Below, one piece after another: positions 1 through 9,747 of a stretch of DNA of 64,000 nucleotides. The notes beneath the pieces are model-generated. The model was not told where the DNA came from and did not search any database. It worked only from the letters and a program-made list of their open reading frames with translations. This stretch comes from Okapia johnstoni. Its lineage: Eukaryota > Chordata > Mammalia > Artiodactyla > Giraffidae. Positions within the stretch are counted from its first letter, which is position 1. Every line of letters starts with the position of its first letter. The DNA is taken from the NCBI GenBank assembly GCA_024291935.2, contig CM044312.1:47560001-47624000 (forward strand), in the 5' to 3' direction. The translations under genes and the position numbers were made by a program.

Positions 1-165
1 GATTGCTTAACTCTCTGTTCCTCATTTTCTTTTCTATAAAATGGGGATAACAGAAGGGACTCACTTACAGAGTTATTTTCAGGATTATGTGAGGTACTAC
101 AGGGAAATCGTCTGACACAATCCCTGGCACACAGTAATTTCTCTTAATGTATTATTTTACTTCCT
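1..165 (+). repeat. MIR SINE relic
   Basis: The order of blocks matches the MIR core and 3' half: a 'cttaact..tctgt' block, then 'tataaaatggggataa', 'aggattatgtgag' and 'tccctggcacacagtaa'. This is an ancient mammalian tRNA-derived SINE, heavily diverged, and its 5' end lies outside the window. No function is implied. Confidence 0.75.
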
Positions 166-244
166 GTTTTCCCCTGCTTCAAAGGATCCTCCTCTTTCTT
201 TTACTGGTTTAATTCATGATATTTAAAACATTCTTGTACAAAGT

Positions 245-385
245 CCATAGTCTCATAAAAGAGAAAACTGAGACTAAGAGAGATTAAGTACCTTACCTTT
301 GATCATTCAGCAAAGTCGTGGTAAACTCAGTTATAGAATTCAACTCCTAGTTTTGATTAATGCACTAAATTACTCTGCTCCTTAA
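245..385 (-). repeat. MIR SINE relic
   Basis: The reverse-strand MIR pattern is visible: 'gagaaaactgagac', then 'gagagattaagtaccttacc', a diverged 'cattcagcaaagtcgtgg' and 'gaattcaactcctag'. It lies about 80 bp from the MIR at the window start and in the opposite orientation, so it is a separate insertion. Confidence 0.7.
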
Positions 386-1439
386 AGGGACTTAGATATG
401 GAAACCCATGGGAGTTACACAGCTGTTGCTTTGAATTCACCAATTAATTGAAATATGTAAAAATAAAAATGACTTATAAAAAGGTCTTTAAATAGTTAAA
501 AGCTTATTTTAGAAAGCAGAGTTCAATGCAGCATACTTTGGAATCTCAAACACATGTTCTTGTTTTATGGTTTGGAGGTTCACAAACATACGAATATGAA
601 AACATTTTTGTAACATTAAATATTTTCATGTTAAAATATTAGGACTAAAATTACACAAAAGACAAAAGGCTCACCAGGAAATATATATTAAATTCCACTG
701 CCTAAAATAGACTTTTAGTACGTCTGCACAAATTACTTGAAATTATACAAATATTTGGAATATGTCTAGCCACGAGACTCAACTATGTACCCTAAAGTGA
801 CATGAGCAGTACCATGCCAACTTTCAGCATTTATTTTCTTCCAAAACACCAAGGATTATTATTGGTTTAAATGAGAATTTCCCTTTTGCTCTGCAAATGG
901 GTTTGGAAGAAATGCTGGGGAAGGAGAGCTCCCCAGTCAGTCACTTGGATGGAGGTGATTGAGTCTCTAGTATATGGTTAAGAAGGCGCTTTGCCAACAT
1001 ACCCTTTGGAACAACCATACCCGTGATAACAGAGTGTGAAGACCTGATTATTTTCAAATCTGATGAATGATCCCAGCTGTTCTATAGATCAGTATGGGGT
1101 ATGTGAGAACTTGGGATCACAGCAAAAGCGTGTTTATCTCACTCCATCATTGCAGTGAACTTTATCTCCTGGGAATTTTCTTAGAGAGCAAGTCTGGACA
1201 GAGTCATGGCTTAATGACCAGGAGCTCTACAAGCACTGTTCCTCAGCTCCAGTGATGCAGAAGACAGGGCCTGCATTTGTAAGGAAAGATAAGCTAAAGA
1301 GCCGTGCATGTTCCTTAGACAAAGATAATTTGTCACATCACCACCATTAATCTCTTAGTTCCCAGCTCACTTGGTTCCAAGAGATCTGCTTTGTAGATTT
1401 GTTATATATGTAGACATGTCTCTACCAGTCCACCGAGCC
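386..1439. other. Unique AT-rich DNA
   Basis: I recognise no gene, repeat family or RNA here. Open frames are trivial. A slightly more GC-rich part (about 900-1300) carries no splice-flanked reading frame that I can support. Confidence 0.5.
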
Positions 1440-1700
1440 ATTAGTTCTTTTATTCATCTTTTCATTGAAAACACTATGAGCCCCTCCAAAATACCAATGT
1501 TATGTTTGGTTTTTGGAGATAAAACTGTGATTAAGACTTAAGTATAGGAACTTACAGTCCAATGAGGGAATCCAGTAAATATATAGATAGCTAAGTATAT
1601 TGTGATATATATTATGATAAAGTAAAGTACAAAGTGTGTGTCAAATCCACCTTCACAGTGATGGTACTGAGAACTCCAGAGTGGCTCTCCAGGAGGACCT
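1440..1700 (-). repeat. L2 LINE 3' relic
   Basis: The text 'ttcattgaaaacactatgag', then 'tttggagataaaactgtgatt', 'acttacagtccaatgaggga' and 'gataaagtaaagtacaaag' follows the antisense L2 3' end (ATTTATTGAGC.., GGAGATACAACAGTGA.., CTTACATTCTAGTGGG..). It is old and diverged, and its edges are uncertain. Confidence 0.55.
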
Positions 1701-1728
1701 CTTGAATGAGTCAAGCTACTGCGCTCTT

Positions 1729-1925
1729 CAGCACAGTGGCCTCTAGCTACAAGTGGCTATTTAAATTTTAAATTCATTAAAATAAAATAAAAACTCCAAT
1801 TCTGAGTCTCACTAGCCACATTTTATGTGTTTAGTAGCCACATGTGGCCAGTGACTACCATATTAGATGATACAAATAAGGAACGTTTCCATCATCACAG
1901 AAATTTCTACCCAGTAGCACTGGTC
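1729..1925 (-). repeat. hAT-type non-autonomous DNA transposon relic
   Basis: The sequence contains the palindromic family signature 'tagccacatgtggcc' at 1845-1851 and nearby, an AT-rich centre with repeated 'aaataaaataaaa', and a right end reading 'tttccatcatcacagaaa'. This matches a common eutherian hAT-Charlie-type MITE with 'AGCCACATGTGGCTA' blocks. The exact subfamily is not assigned. A Bov-tA inserted immediately to its right. Confidence 0.6.
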
Positions 1926-1940
1926 TAAGCAAATCAGAAG

Positions 1941-2161
1941 AGCTTCCCTGGTGGCTCAGAAGGTAAAGCATCTGCCTGCAATGCGAGAGAACCCTGCAAT
2001 GCCTGAGACCCAGGTTCAATCCTTGGGTCAGGAAGATCTGCTGGAGTAGGAAAAGGCAACCCTCTCCAGTATTCTTGCCTGGACAAGAATAGACAGAGGA
2101 GCCTGGAGGGTTACAGTCTGTAAAGTTGCAAAGGGTTGAACACAACTGAGCAACTAACACT
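1941..2161 (+). mobile_element. Bov-tA SINE with perfect 15-bp TSD
   Basis: A complete ruminant SINE. The tRNA-Glu-derived head starts 'gcttccctggtggctcag', followed by the Bov-A part ('ctccagtattcttgcctgg', 'gcaaagggttgaacacaact'). It is flanked by exact 15-bp duplications, 'taagcaaatcagaag' at 1926-1940 and 2162-2176, which define the insertion. It is non-autonomous and mobilised in trans by BovB machinery (family knowledge). Small frames across it are SINE translations, not genes. Confidence 0.95.
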
Positions 2162-2176
2162 TAAGCAAATCAGAAG

Positions 2177-3387
2177 GGTGAGAAGGAAGGGTTTTGCAGG
2201 GAGAATAAACAGAGTGACCAACGTCCTGGAGGTGCTAGAAAATAAACAGCATTAGGAAAATAAAATTACCTAAAACGTGTATATGTATATATGTATGTAT
2301 GTACTCAGAAAGCAAGTACTATTTAAGCTACAGTTACAGATTTTGCAAAGACACAGTGCCAGCCTCTAAATAACATGTATTGAGCACGGTTGGGGAGAGG
2401 GGTCATAAAAAAAAAAGAAAAATTACCAAAACCTATATTTGAGGTCAAAAGAGAGACTGATTATTGGGTGTCAAGAAGGAGACTTGGAGGGTCAGGCCAG
2501 TTTAGTCTTCATGAAGTTGTTGCTTTGATCTGGGTCTTGAAGAGCTATTAGGATTCAGACAGGGAGGTAGACTGAAATTCCTTACCTTGGTTAAAAAAAC
2601 ATTTAAGTTTCTTCTAGAGTTAGGGTCCAGCAAGCAACTGAGTAGCTGAGGACTCTGCCCATTGGCATATTCATTAATGTCTTTCTCCTAAGACTGCCAT
2701 TTATACAATGGGGAGCTTATTCGGCTGTGCCAACTTACACGGAATAGTCTCCCTTCTAAATAGTGTTAGCATGGATTAGTTTAGGGAAGCTTGAACCAGA
2801 TCTTGTTTGCAGCCAGTGGCTGAAAAAAGGACTTGGGGGGTGGGTATTAAGGATTATGCAAATCACTGGCTGATATGTAGGCTGGAAACTGGAGACTTTT
2901 GTAAAAGCAGCTTTTACATGCCACTCGGTGAGGGAACTTCGAAAGTTTGTAGTGTTGCTTTTGGAACTCCAAGGTTGATCTTCTGCAACCAATTCTTCTG
3001 CCTTCAAGCCATTCCTGACTCTCACACAGGACTGGAGTCCCAAACTGTGTTTAAAAGTCAGTCATTCAGAACTCAAAACACTTTTTTTTTTTTTTTCATA
3101 AGAAATGCCAGAGGTGGTTGCTTTCCCAGGACTGCCCACAAAAGCCTTTTATTCTATAATGTATCTGAAAGAGTTCATCCACATGAATTAAGAGAAGAAT
3201 GGGGTAGTATGAACAAGAGTCCCCTCCCACCATCCCTGGAAACAGTGCTTTTTACTTGCTGCAGAGACAGCCACCTGGGCTTCACTGTGAAGGAAAGGAA
3301 ACGCATTTCTCTCTGAGGGGAACATATCCCTGGAGCCAGCCCTAGTATAGGCATTTATAGAGTGAACCTCTACAAAGTCAGGATGTA
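2177..3387. other. Mostly unique DNA with a TATG microsatellite
   Basis: Contains a short (TATG)n tract at about 2277-2304, a poly-A run near 2406 and a poly-T run near 3081-3095. Bases 2490-2590 ('gggtcttgaagagctattag') weakly resemble an antisense L2 3' region. A 169-codon open frame at 2807-3316 (+) is the longest in the window, but it runs through the poly-T tract (giving a phenylalanine run) and resembles no protein family I know, so I treat it as chance. Confidence 0.5.
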
Positions 3388-3438
3388 TTGGGTTCACCAA
3401 AAATAGAACGACTCGAATGAACTTATTGGCCAACCCAA
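3388..3438. mobile_element. 51-bp mariner-type mini-element
   Basis: Terminal inverted repeats 'ttgggttcaccaaaaa' and, in reverse complement, 'ttgggttggccaataa' enclose a very short palindromic core. TA dinucleotides at 3386-3387 and 3439-3440 fit the TA duplication of Tc1/mariner insertion. It resembles the short palindromic mariner derivatives common in ruminant genomes. It is non-coding and would have needed an outside transposase. Confidence 0.8.
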
Positions 3439-3440
3439 TA

Positions 3441-4062
3441 TTACTTTTTTAAAAGATAACTCAATAATCTCTGAAGTGAAGTTTGTTTTAAACTTTCTCT
3501 TTTTTATTACTGTGAGCTCCATCTTGACTATTTCACACCATTACTGGATTTAGAAACCAGAGAAATGATGATCACATGACCATAGAAATCAGTGTCCCTA
3601 GGATTCGTTATGAGCGAAGACAGGCATCTCTTACTGGCTTGATACTGACATATTCATAGCCCTTAAAAATAGCCACAGTGTGCTATTCTCACATTTGATT
3701 GATATATCGTGACTTTTTGATGTTGGAGCAATCGACTGATTCTTTTTAGCACCAAAACCAAAGACAGGAGTGATGGAGATGACCTAGATAAAGAAGAAAT
3801 CTTACCCTGCCAGGGCTGAAATAATTGAAACAATTCTATGTTCTTGTTTCATCTCAGAGAACAAGCCCTTCACCTCCTCCTCATCGTTAATGACACTACC
3901 ATTTTCTAACATTTTTGTCCACCTAGAAATTATGTCTATGAGTTCTTGAAACATAAATTACTACCCCACTAGCTGTCATTCATCTATAATGATACACTTG
4001 GGAAGTTTTCAACCAGTATCACAGACTATTGCTTTTTCTTGCTTTGCTTTCACTATCTGAGT
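3441..4062. other. Unique DNA, no gene seen
   Basis: AT-rich sequence without recognisable repeats, exons or RNA genes. Reading frames are short. Confidence 0.5.
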
Positions 4063-4072
4063 GAAAATTGAG

Positions 4073-4291
4073 GGCTTCCCAAGTGGCGATAGTGGTAAAG
4101 TATCTGCCTGTCAATGGAGGAGATGCAAGAGACACAGGTTTGATCCTTGGGTGAGGAAGATTCCCTGGAGTAAGAAGTGGCAACCCACTCCAGTATTCTT
4201 GCCTGGGAAATCCCATGGACAGAGAAACCTGGTGGGCTATAGTCCATGGAGTCACAAAGAGTCAGACACAGCTGAGGGACTGAGCACATCA
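4073..4291 (+). mobile_element. Bov-tA SINE
   Basis: The head 'ggcttcccaagtggcgat' is followed by 'ctgcctgtcaatggagg', 'ctccagtattcttgcctgg' and a 3' end 'cacagctgagggactgagc'. Near-identical flanks, 'gaaaattgag' (4063-4072) and 'gagaattgag' (4292-4301), form the probable TSD. Three overlapping open frames of about 79 codons here are SINE translations. Confidence 0.92.
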
Positions 4292-4419
4292 GAGAATTGA
4301 GACTTGGATGAAAGTTTAGACCCCAAAAGACTATGTCTAGTTGTCCTTAGTGAGCAAGGCTATTTTTGAAAGAAGAAAGAAAAACTAGACATTAGAACAC
4401 TTAGGAAACAGTTTCTCTA

Positions 4420-4698
4420 TTGGTTTCTTAGAGCTGCCATAACACAGTGCCACAGACTGGGTAACTTAAACAAGAGAAGTGTATTATCTCTCAGTGCTGA
4501 AGGGTGGAAGTCCACGATCAAGGTGTCAGCAGGCCTGGTTCCTCCTGAAGGATGTGAAAGAAGGCTCTGTTCCAGGCCTTTCTTTTTTGGCTTATAGGTG
4601 GTCACCTTCTCCCTATGTTTTCACATGGTATTCCTCTGTGTGTCTGTATCCTAATCTCCTCTCCTTATAAGGATGCCAATCATATTAGATTTTAGAGA
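4420..4698 (-). mobile_element. MaLR LTR (MLT1/MST-like), part 1
   Basis: The reverse-strand LTR signature is clear: 'gagctgccataacacagtgc', 'cacagactgggtaactta', 'ggtggaagtccacgatcaag', then 'ccttataaggatgccaat'. These match the 3' half of ERVL-MaLR LTRs read backwards. It is a solo LTR relic with no internal coding region. A BovB tail interrupts it, and the rest follows at 4799. Confidence 0.8.
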
Positions 4699-4798
4699 TA
4701 AACTCCGGGAGTTGGTGATGGACAGGGAGGCCTGGCATGCTATGGTTCATGGGGTCGCAAAGAGTTGGACACGGCTGAGCGACTGAACTGAACTGAAC
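4699..4798 (+). mobile_element. BovB LINE, extreme 3' end
   Basis: About 100 bp of the BovB 3' terminus: 'ctccgggagttggtgatgga', 'ggggtcgcaaagagttgg' and a tail of repeated 'ctgaa' units. It is 5'-truncated and inserted inside the older MaLR LTR. No convincing TSD was found. Confidence 0.88.
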
Positions 4799-4922
4799 TT
4801 ATAGGACTTCATATTACCTTAATTACCTCTTTAAAGGTCCCATCTCCAAATATAGTCACTTTCAGAGGTATTGAGCATTTGGACTTCAATGTATGTATTA
4901 TCTGCACAATTCAGCCCATTAT
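4799..4922 (-). mobile_element. MaLR LTR (MLT1/MST-like), part 2
   Basis: Continuation of the LTR that begins at 4420: 'ttaattacctctttaaagg', 'tctccaaatatagtcac' and 'tggacttcaatgtatg' occur in the same order as in the antisense MLT1/MST LTR, ending near 'cacaattcagcccatt'. Confidence 0.78.
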
Positions 4923-5625
4923 TGGTTTCCGGAAGTTACCTGAGGATTATCTAAATCTTAGAATCTTAAACAAAACCCTGACCACAACCCCATGACTGAC
5001 ACTTGCAAAATCAAATTCCAGTGGAACTTCTTGGGAACCTATAAAGCCCTGCAGTATTAAGTTGGCTCCTCCAGTGAAGAGCTCTCTCTTGGTAAACACA
5101 GAATCTTGCAGATTGGTCCACTTTTGAAACTTGAAAGCAGAGCTAGGATTGGGATGATGAAACAAGAAGGCTGTCCAGGGTATTAATTTGAGAAAGCACT
5201 CACTCTCGGGGTTGTGAAAGTGATGACTTTGCACTGATGCATTTGCACAATTTTGAGAGTGAGTATCCCCTTAAGAGTGGTATCCTGGGTACCTTCCCTT
5301 CCTCATCCTAGTCCCAGCACTGCTTCGGAGGAAGCTGCCCTGTGTCACATTCACATAGCTCTTTTAGCTATGCCCCGGAAAGCACCTAGTGCTTAAGTGT
5401 TCTCAGAAGTAACTGAAAGTGTGATTAACAGTGGTGGGGGGAGGGAATATGGATCCTGAGTCCTCACCTTGTTGTTAGTGACAGCCACTGAACCAGGAAT
5501 AGATTTTGAGGTTCTTGTGCCATGTCGCCACATTTGTGATCCAGTGGCAAACCTGCTCTTGTTTGGCCATATTCTCAGCCACGTCCTCAGTGGCCTAGAG
5601 AACCACACAGAATTTGGGAAGACTC
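4923..5625. other. Unique DNA, no gene seen
   Basis: Moderate GC content. Open frames on both strands reach 95 codons without similarity I recognise. No repeat was assigned. Confidence 0.5.
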
Positions 5626-5637
5626 ATTGTCCCTTTG

Positions 5638-5856
5638 GGGCTTCCCTGGTGGCTCAAATGGTAAAGTATCTACCTGCAATATGAAGACCTGGGTTTGATC
5701 CCTAGATAGGGAAGTTCCTCTGGAGAAGGGCACGGCTACCCGCTCCAGTATTCTTGCCTGGAGAATTCCATGGACAGAGTAGCCTGGTGGGCTATAGTCC
5801 ACGGGTAGCCACAAACAACCACAAACAGTCAAACATTGCTGAATGACTAACACACT
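5638..5856 (+). mobile_element. Bov-tA SINE
   Basis: Full-length SINE starting 'gggcttccctggtggctc' with Bov-A part 'ctccagtattcttgcctgga' and a diverged 3' end. The TSD is 'attgtccctttg' (5626-5637) and 'attatccctttg' (5857-5868), with one mismatch in 12. Confidence 0.93.
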
Positions 5857-5868
5857 ATTATCCCTTTG

Positions 5869-6589
5869 CGTGCATCTATGCCCAGGCTCAGAGTGTGCTG
5901 AGGGTTTGGGGATTGTGTCTCAAAACATCAGCTGTGTTTTGAGAGCTGAGAAAGAGCAGAGGCACCCTCATCTCTGCCCCTGGCTGTTGCCTTGACCATG
6001 AACTTCAGAAACCTCTCTGCTGCCACGTTTCTGCCATGGCAGAGCAGAGCCCCGAGGCACGGAGTAGATGAGGCCACATTGCCACAGCCAGCTGCTGCTC
6101 TAGCAATTGGCTTGGAGCTGTCTAGACAGAGGGAGATTTCCTTCTTGCCCCTTGCAGTGACTGACCTGACCACTGAAGCAATACTGATGTTCTTCAAGAA
6201 GTGGCATGATCAGTGAGGCAGTGAACGCTGCTGTTTTCTAAGAGACCGGCAAGGACAGCTCAGTCCAAGGGTTCCAGGATTAACATTTTCATGCTACCCA
6301 GGACCCTTCAGCTCCAGCCTAAGAACCCATACTTCCTTTTAGAGCCCACAGGAGTGCTCCTGGAGGAAACTCAGCTCCATGCTAGCTCAGTGCCTTGACG
6401 GGAATTTGTAGAGCCTAAGTGTTTCCTTGTTCTGAGGCGAAAATAAAAACTATCTCTACCCTCCCATCTAACTATTAAAAATGTGCTATAGAATTTCCTT
6501 TAGAAGTTGATCTCAAAGATATAAAGCTAATTTTACAACAAGCCCCTTCTTTTTTAGTGTTAACATGAAAGTTTTACCAATAATATTCC
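5869..6589. other. Unique DNA, no gene seen
   Basis: A more GC-rich block at about 5930-6220 carries overlapping frames of 74 (+) and 89 (-) codons with no known domain and no supporting signals. No repeat was recognised. Confidence 0.45.
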
Positions 6590-7207
6590 GTTCAGTTCAG
6601 TTCAGTCGCTCAGTTGTGTCCGACTCTTTGCGACCCCATGAATCACAGCACTCTAGCCCTCCCTGTCCATCACCAACTCCCGGAGTCCACCCAAACTCAT
6701 GTCTATCGAGTTGGTGATGCGATCCAGCCATCTCATCCTCTGTCGTCCCCTTCTCCTCCTGCCCCCAGTCCTTCCCAGCATCAGGGTCTTTTCCAATGAG
6801 TCAACTCTTCGCATGAGGTGGCCAAAGTATTGGAGTTTCAGCTTCAACATCAGTCCTTCCAATGAACACCAGGACTGATACCCTTTAGGATGGACTGGTT
6901 GGATCTCCTTGCAGTCCAAGGGACTCTCAAGAGTCTTCTCCAACACCACAGTTCAAAAGAATCAATTCTTCAGTGCTCAGCTTTCTTCACAGTCCAACTC
7001 TCACATCCATACATGACTACTGGAAAAACCATAGCCTTGACTAGATGGACCTTTGTTGGCAAAGTAATGTCTCTGCTTTCTAACATGCTATCTAGGTCGG
7101 TCATAACTTTTCCGTCTTTTAATTTCATGGCTGCAATCACCATCTGCAGTGATTTTGGAGCCCCCAAAAGTAAAGTCTGACACTGTTTCCCTATCCATTT
7201 CCCATAT
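6590..7207 (-). pseudogene. BovB LINE, 5'-truncated, C-terminal RT region
   Basis: The 3' end of BovB lies at the left ('ttcagttcagttcagtcgct'). The reverse strand encodes the C-terminal part of the RTE-clade ORF2 protein in two pieces: 6970-7167 contains 'ITLPTKVHLVKAMVFPVV' and 6653-6949 contains '[18 protein letters not shown]'. A frameshift separates them. The endonuclease and catalytic RT domains are missing, so the copy cannot move itself. Confidence 0.95.
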
Positions 7208-7334
7208 TAGTGAAGATAAATTCTCCAGAAACATGAAGAAGAGATTTCAGTATAAGGGCAACCTGCTGTAACTTTTTCATTCTATCTCACCACATGGAAC
7301 AGCAAGAAAAAGTAGGTTCAACATGGCATCCACC

Positions 7335-7543
7335 TGTTGTTGTTGAGTTGCCCAGTCATGTCCGACTCTTTGTGACCCCATGGACTGTAGTCCACGAGGC
7401 TCCTCTGTTCATGGGATTTTCCAGGCAATAATACTGGAGTGAGTTGCCATTTCCTTCTTCAGGACATCTTCCTGATCCAGGGCTCGAACCTGTGTCTCCT
7501 GCATTGCAGGTGGATTCTTTACTGTTAAGCCAACAGGGAAGCC
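7335..7543 (-). mobile_element. Bov-tA SINE
   Basis: Antisense copy. A (TTG)n tail comes first, then 'tccgactctttgtgacccca', 'aatactggagtgagttgcca' and the tRNA-like head reading 'caacagggaagcc' at the right. No clean TSD was found. Confidence 0.92.
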
Positions 7544-7611
7544 GTATTATAACACCATGAAGGCTACTTGAATTGTGTCCTGGGGCTAAATTATCTGAGA
7601 CCTTGCTGCTC

Positions 7612-7746
7612 ACAGTAGGGTTTCTGAACCCACAGCATTACCCTGACCTGGGAACTGATTGGAGATTCAGGATTTCAGACCTCGCCTCCAATCAACTAAA
7701 TGCAAACGTACAGTTAAATAAGATCCCCAGGCAGGTCAGAGGCCTA
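7612..7746 (-). repeat. MER5A-like hAT relic
   Basis: The blocks 'gacctgggaactgattg', 'gatttcagacctcgcctcc' and 'agatccccaggcaggtcaga' occur in the order expected for an antisense MER5A-type hAT-Charlie MITE. It is strongly diverged and the assignment is tentative. Confidence 0.45.
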
Positions 7747-9487
7747 CTAAGGTAATCTAGGAACTATTGAACCTGAGGAGATTCTGGCCCAAGACAGGAA
7801 TACTTTGAATTATCTACTCTACCCAAAAGCTGCTGATTAACTTTAGCAAGTCTGTTACAGGAGATGTTTGCTTTCCTGTCAAGTCCTTTTGTAGTTGGTC
7901 CCTGACTTATCCAATCTTGTAAGACCCCTTCAGTTTCTAATGAAGCTTAATTGATTAGCTCTATTTGTGAAATGCTCAGGCCCTGGTAAGTACACACTCC
8001 CACTGGGTACACAACTAAATAGTTTATGAGGTAATTCGTATTTTAATGTCTTTCCTAATGAGCCCTTTCAGTAATGAAATCCCATGAGAAAATGTTACTG
8101 GTTCACAGACATTTCTTAGGATTCTACGAAGGGGAAGCTGATGGAACTCGAAGCTAGAAGCTTTAGACTTCAGTATAGAAAATAGTTTCAGTTCAAAAAA
8201 GGTCTGATTTTTTTTTTCTCACTAAGAAATGTTCTGCCTTATTTTTTGTACCATATTTATAAGCTTTTTTTACACTTTATTTTCTAAGCTCCTATCTTCT
8301 CAATCATTTTCCATATTAGAAATAAGACTTTCTTTCCTGAGGCAGTTCTGAAACTCCTTACTTTTGCTGTAAGTAAATAATATGAGAGTTGTCAATCTGT
8401 ATTGTCTTACATGAAAAAGAAGGGTAGATGCAGAGGACGAGGAAAAGGGACACGCATGCACATGTGCGTGTGTGTACATAGATGCACACAGAGTACCTGC
8501 TTGATGATTTGATGGTCTTCAATAGTATTTTAAATATTCTCAGCAGCATAATTTCTGTAATAGACGACAGATGCATCCATCATTAGTCATTAAGGCTAAA
8601 GGCAGAATGAATCCCACAATGAGAAAGAAGCATTTAGAACTGCAGAGTGGTTGAAAAACAAGACGGCTACCTGCAATGAGGTAGAATTCTATCCAAGGCA
8701 AGGCACAGCCAGTTCCCTTTAAGTGAGGGAGGCAGCAATGTCATTTGGGTTCACTGGCAGCTGTTGGAAACCTGTGGTGGTGAAGGGACTCACCTTCCTG
8801 TTTCCACGGCCGAGCAGAGAGAAGACACACACACACTCTTGAACCCTAACTTGAAGCTAGATACTCAGGCAAGGAGGTGCCCACTCAAGCTAGATGTCCA
8901 TCCTAGCACATTATTCCCAGTTTCACCCTCTGAGGAAGGTTCAGAGATGGACTGGGCTAGCTGCTGACATGACACCTGTGGCCTGTCCTGTAATTGATCA
9001 GGAGAGCTTGACCTTATTTTGTTTGACACAAAGATCAAAGCCTGTTAGCAGTACTGGATGATGAAAAGCAACCGTTGTTTACCAGTTTTGCCCTTTCGTT
9101 TGTTAGTGGTGCCCCTCCATAAAGGAAGAAGCTTTTTCAACTGGTTTTAGGAGATGGAGAAGATCCTGAAAGGTATGAGAAAAGCTCTTCTAGAATCGCT
9201 GTTCCAGATGGTGTGGTGTTGTCTGTTCCTCTAGGAGAAAAGCCAGCACAATATGACAAGGTCAATGGATGTATTCCAGTTGGGCCTGTGGCCATGTGGC
9301 TGGCTTCAGATGATGGCTTGTTACCTGATGGCATTGGATAAGCAGATAAAAAATAATGACTTAATAGACCATGTTTTAATAACATGTCTGTAGGTCACTT
9401 GGAACAGGGACAGTGAAGAGCTAAAGTGGAGTGTTTTGTTTTCCTACAGGCTGGGCTGCCTTCATGGTAATCTAAGCAATTCAGAGT
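7747..9487. other. Unique DNA with a short purine/pyrimidine tract
   Basis: No gene or repeat family was recognised. Features seen are poly-T at about 8210-8217 and a CA/TG-rich stretch ('catgtgcgtgtgtgtaca') at about 8459-8480. Open frames up to 82 codons show no similarity I know. Confidence 0.5.
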
Positions 9488-9501
9488 CTATACGAGACAT
9501 A

Positions 9502-9734
9502 TGCATGCATGCATTTGTGCTAAGTCACTTCAGTCATGTCCAGCTCTTTGTGTCCCTATGAACCATATCCCTCCATGCTCCTCTGTCCATGGGATTCTCT
9601 AGGAAAGAATACTTGAGTGGGTTGCCACGTCCTCCTTTAGGGGATCTTCCCAAAATGGTGATTGAACCCCTGTCTCTTATGCCTCCTGCATTGGCAGGTG
9701 GATTCTTTACCACTAGTGCCACCTGGGAAACCCC
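9502..9734 (-). mobile_element. Bov-tA SINE
   Basis: Antisense copy with a (TGCA)n-like tail, then 'gtcatgtccagctctttgtg', 'tgggttgccacgtcctcc' and the head end 'gccacctgggaaacccc'. The imperfect flanks 'tacgagacat' (9491) and 'tacaagacac' (9737) are a probable TSD. The 129-codon reverse frame at 9534-9923 derives partly from this SINE. Confidence 0.9.
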
Positions 9735-9747
9735 TCTACAAGACACA

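Noticed and set aside
2807..3316. 169-codon forward open frame, the longest in the window
   Set aside because: It passes through a poly-T tract, has no recognisable domain, no promoter or splice context, and the composition of random AT-rich DNA.
4019..4300. Overlapping 78-79 codon frames on both strands
   Set aside because: All lie within a Bov-tA SINE. The same peptides recur at other SINE copies.
5930..6220. Possible exon in a GC-richer block with frames on both strands
   Set aside because: No splice-site pair or known protein similarity could be supported by reading.
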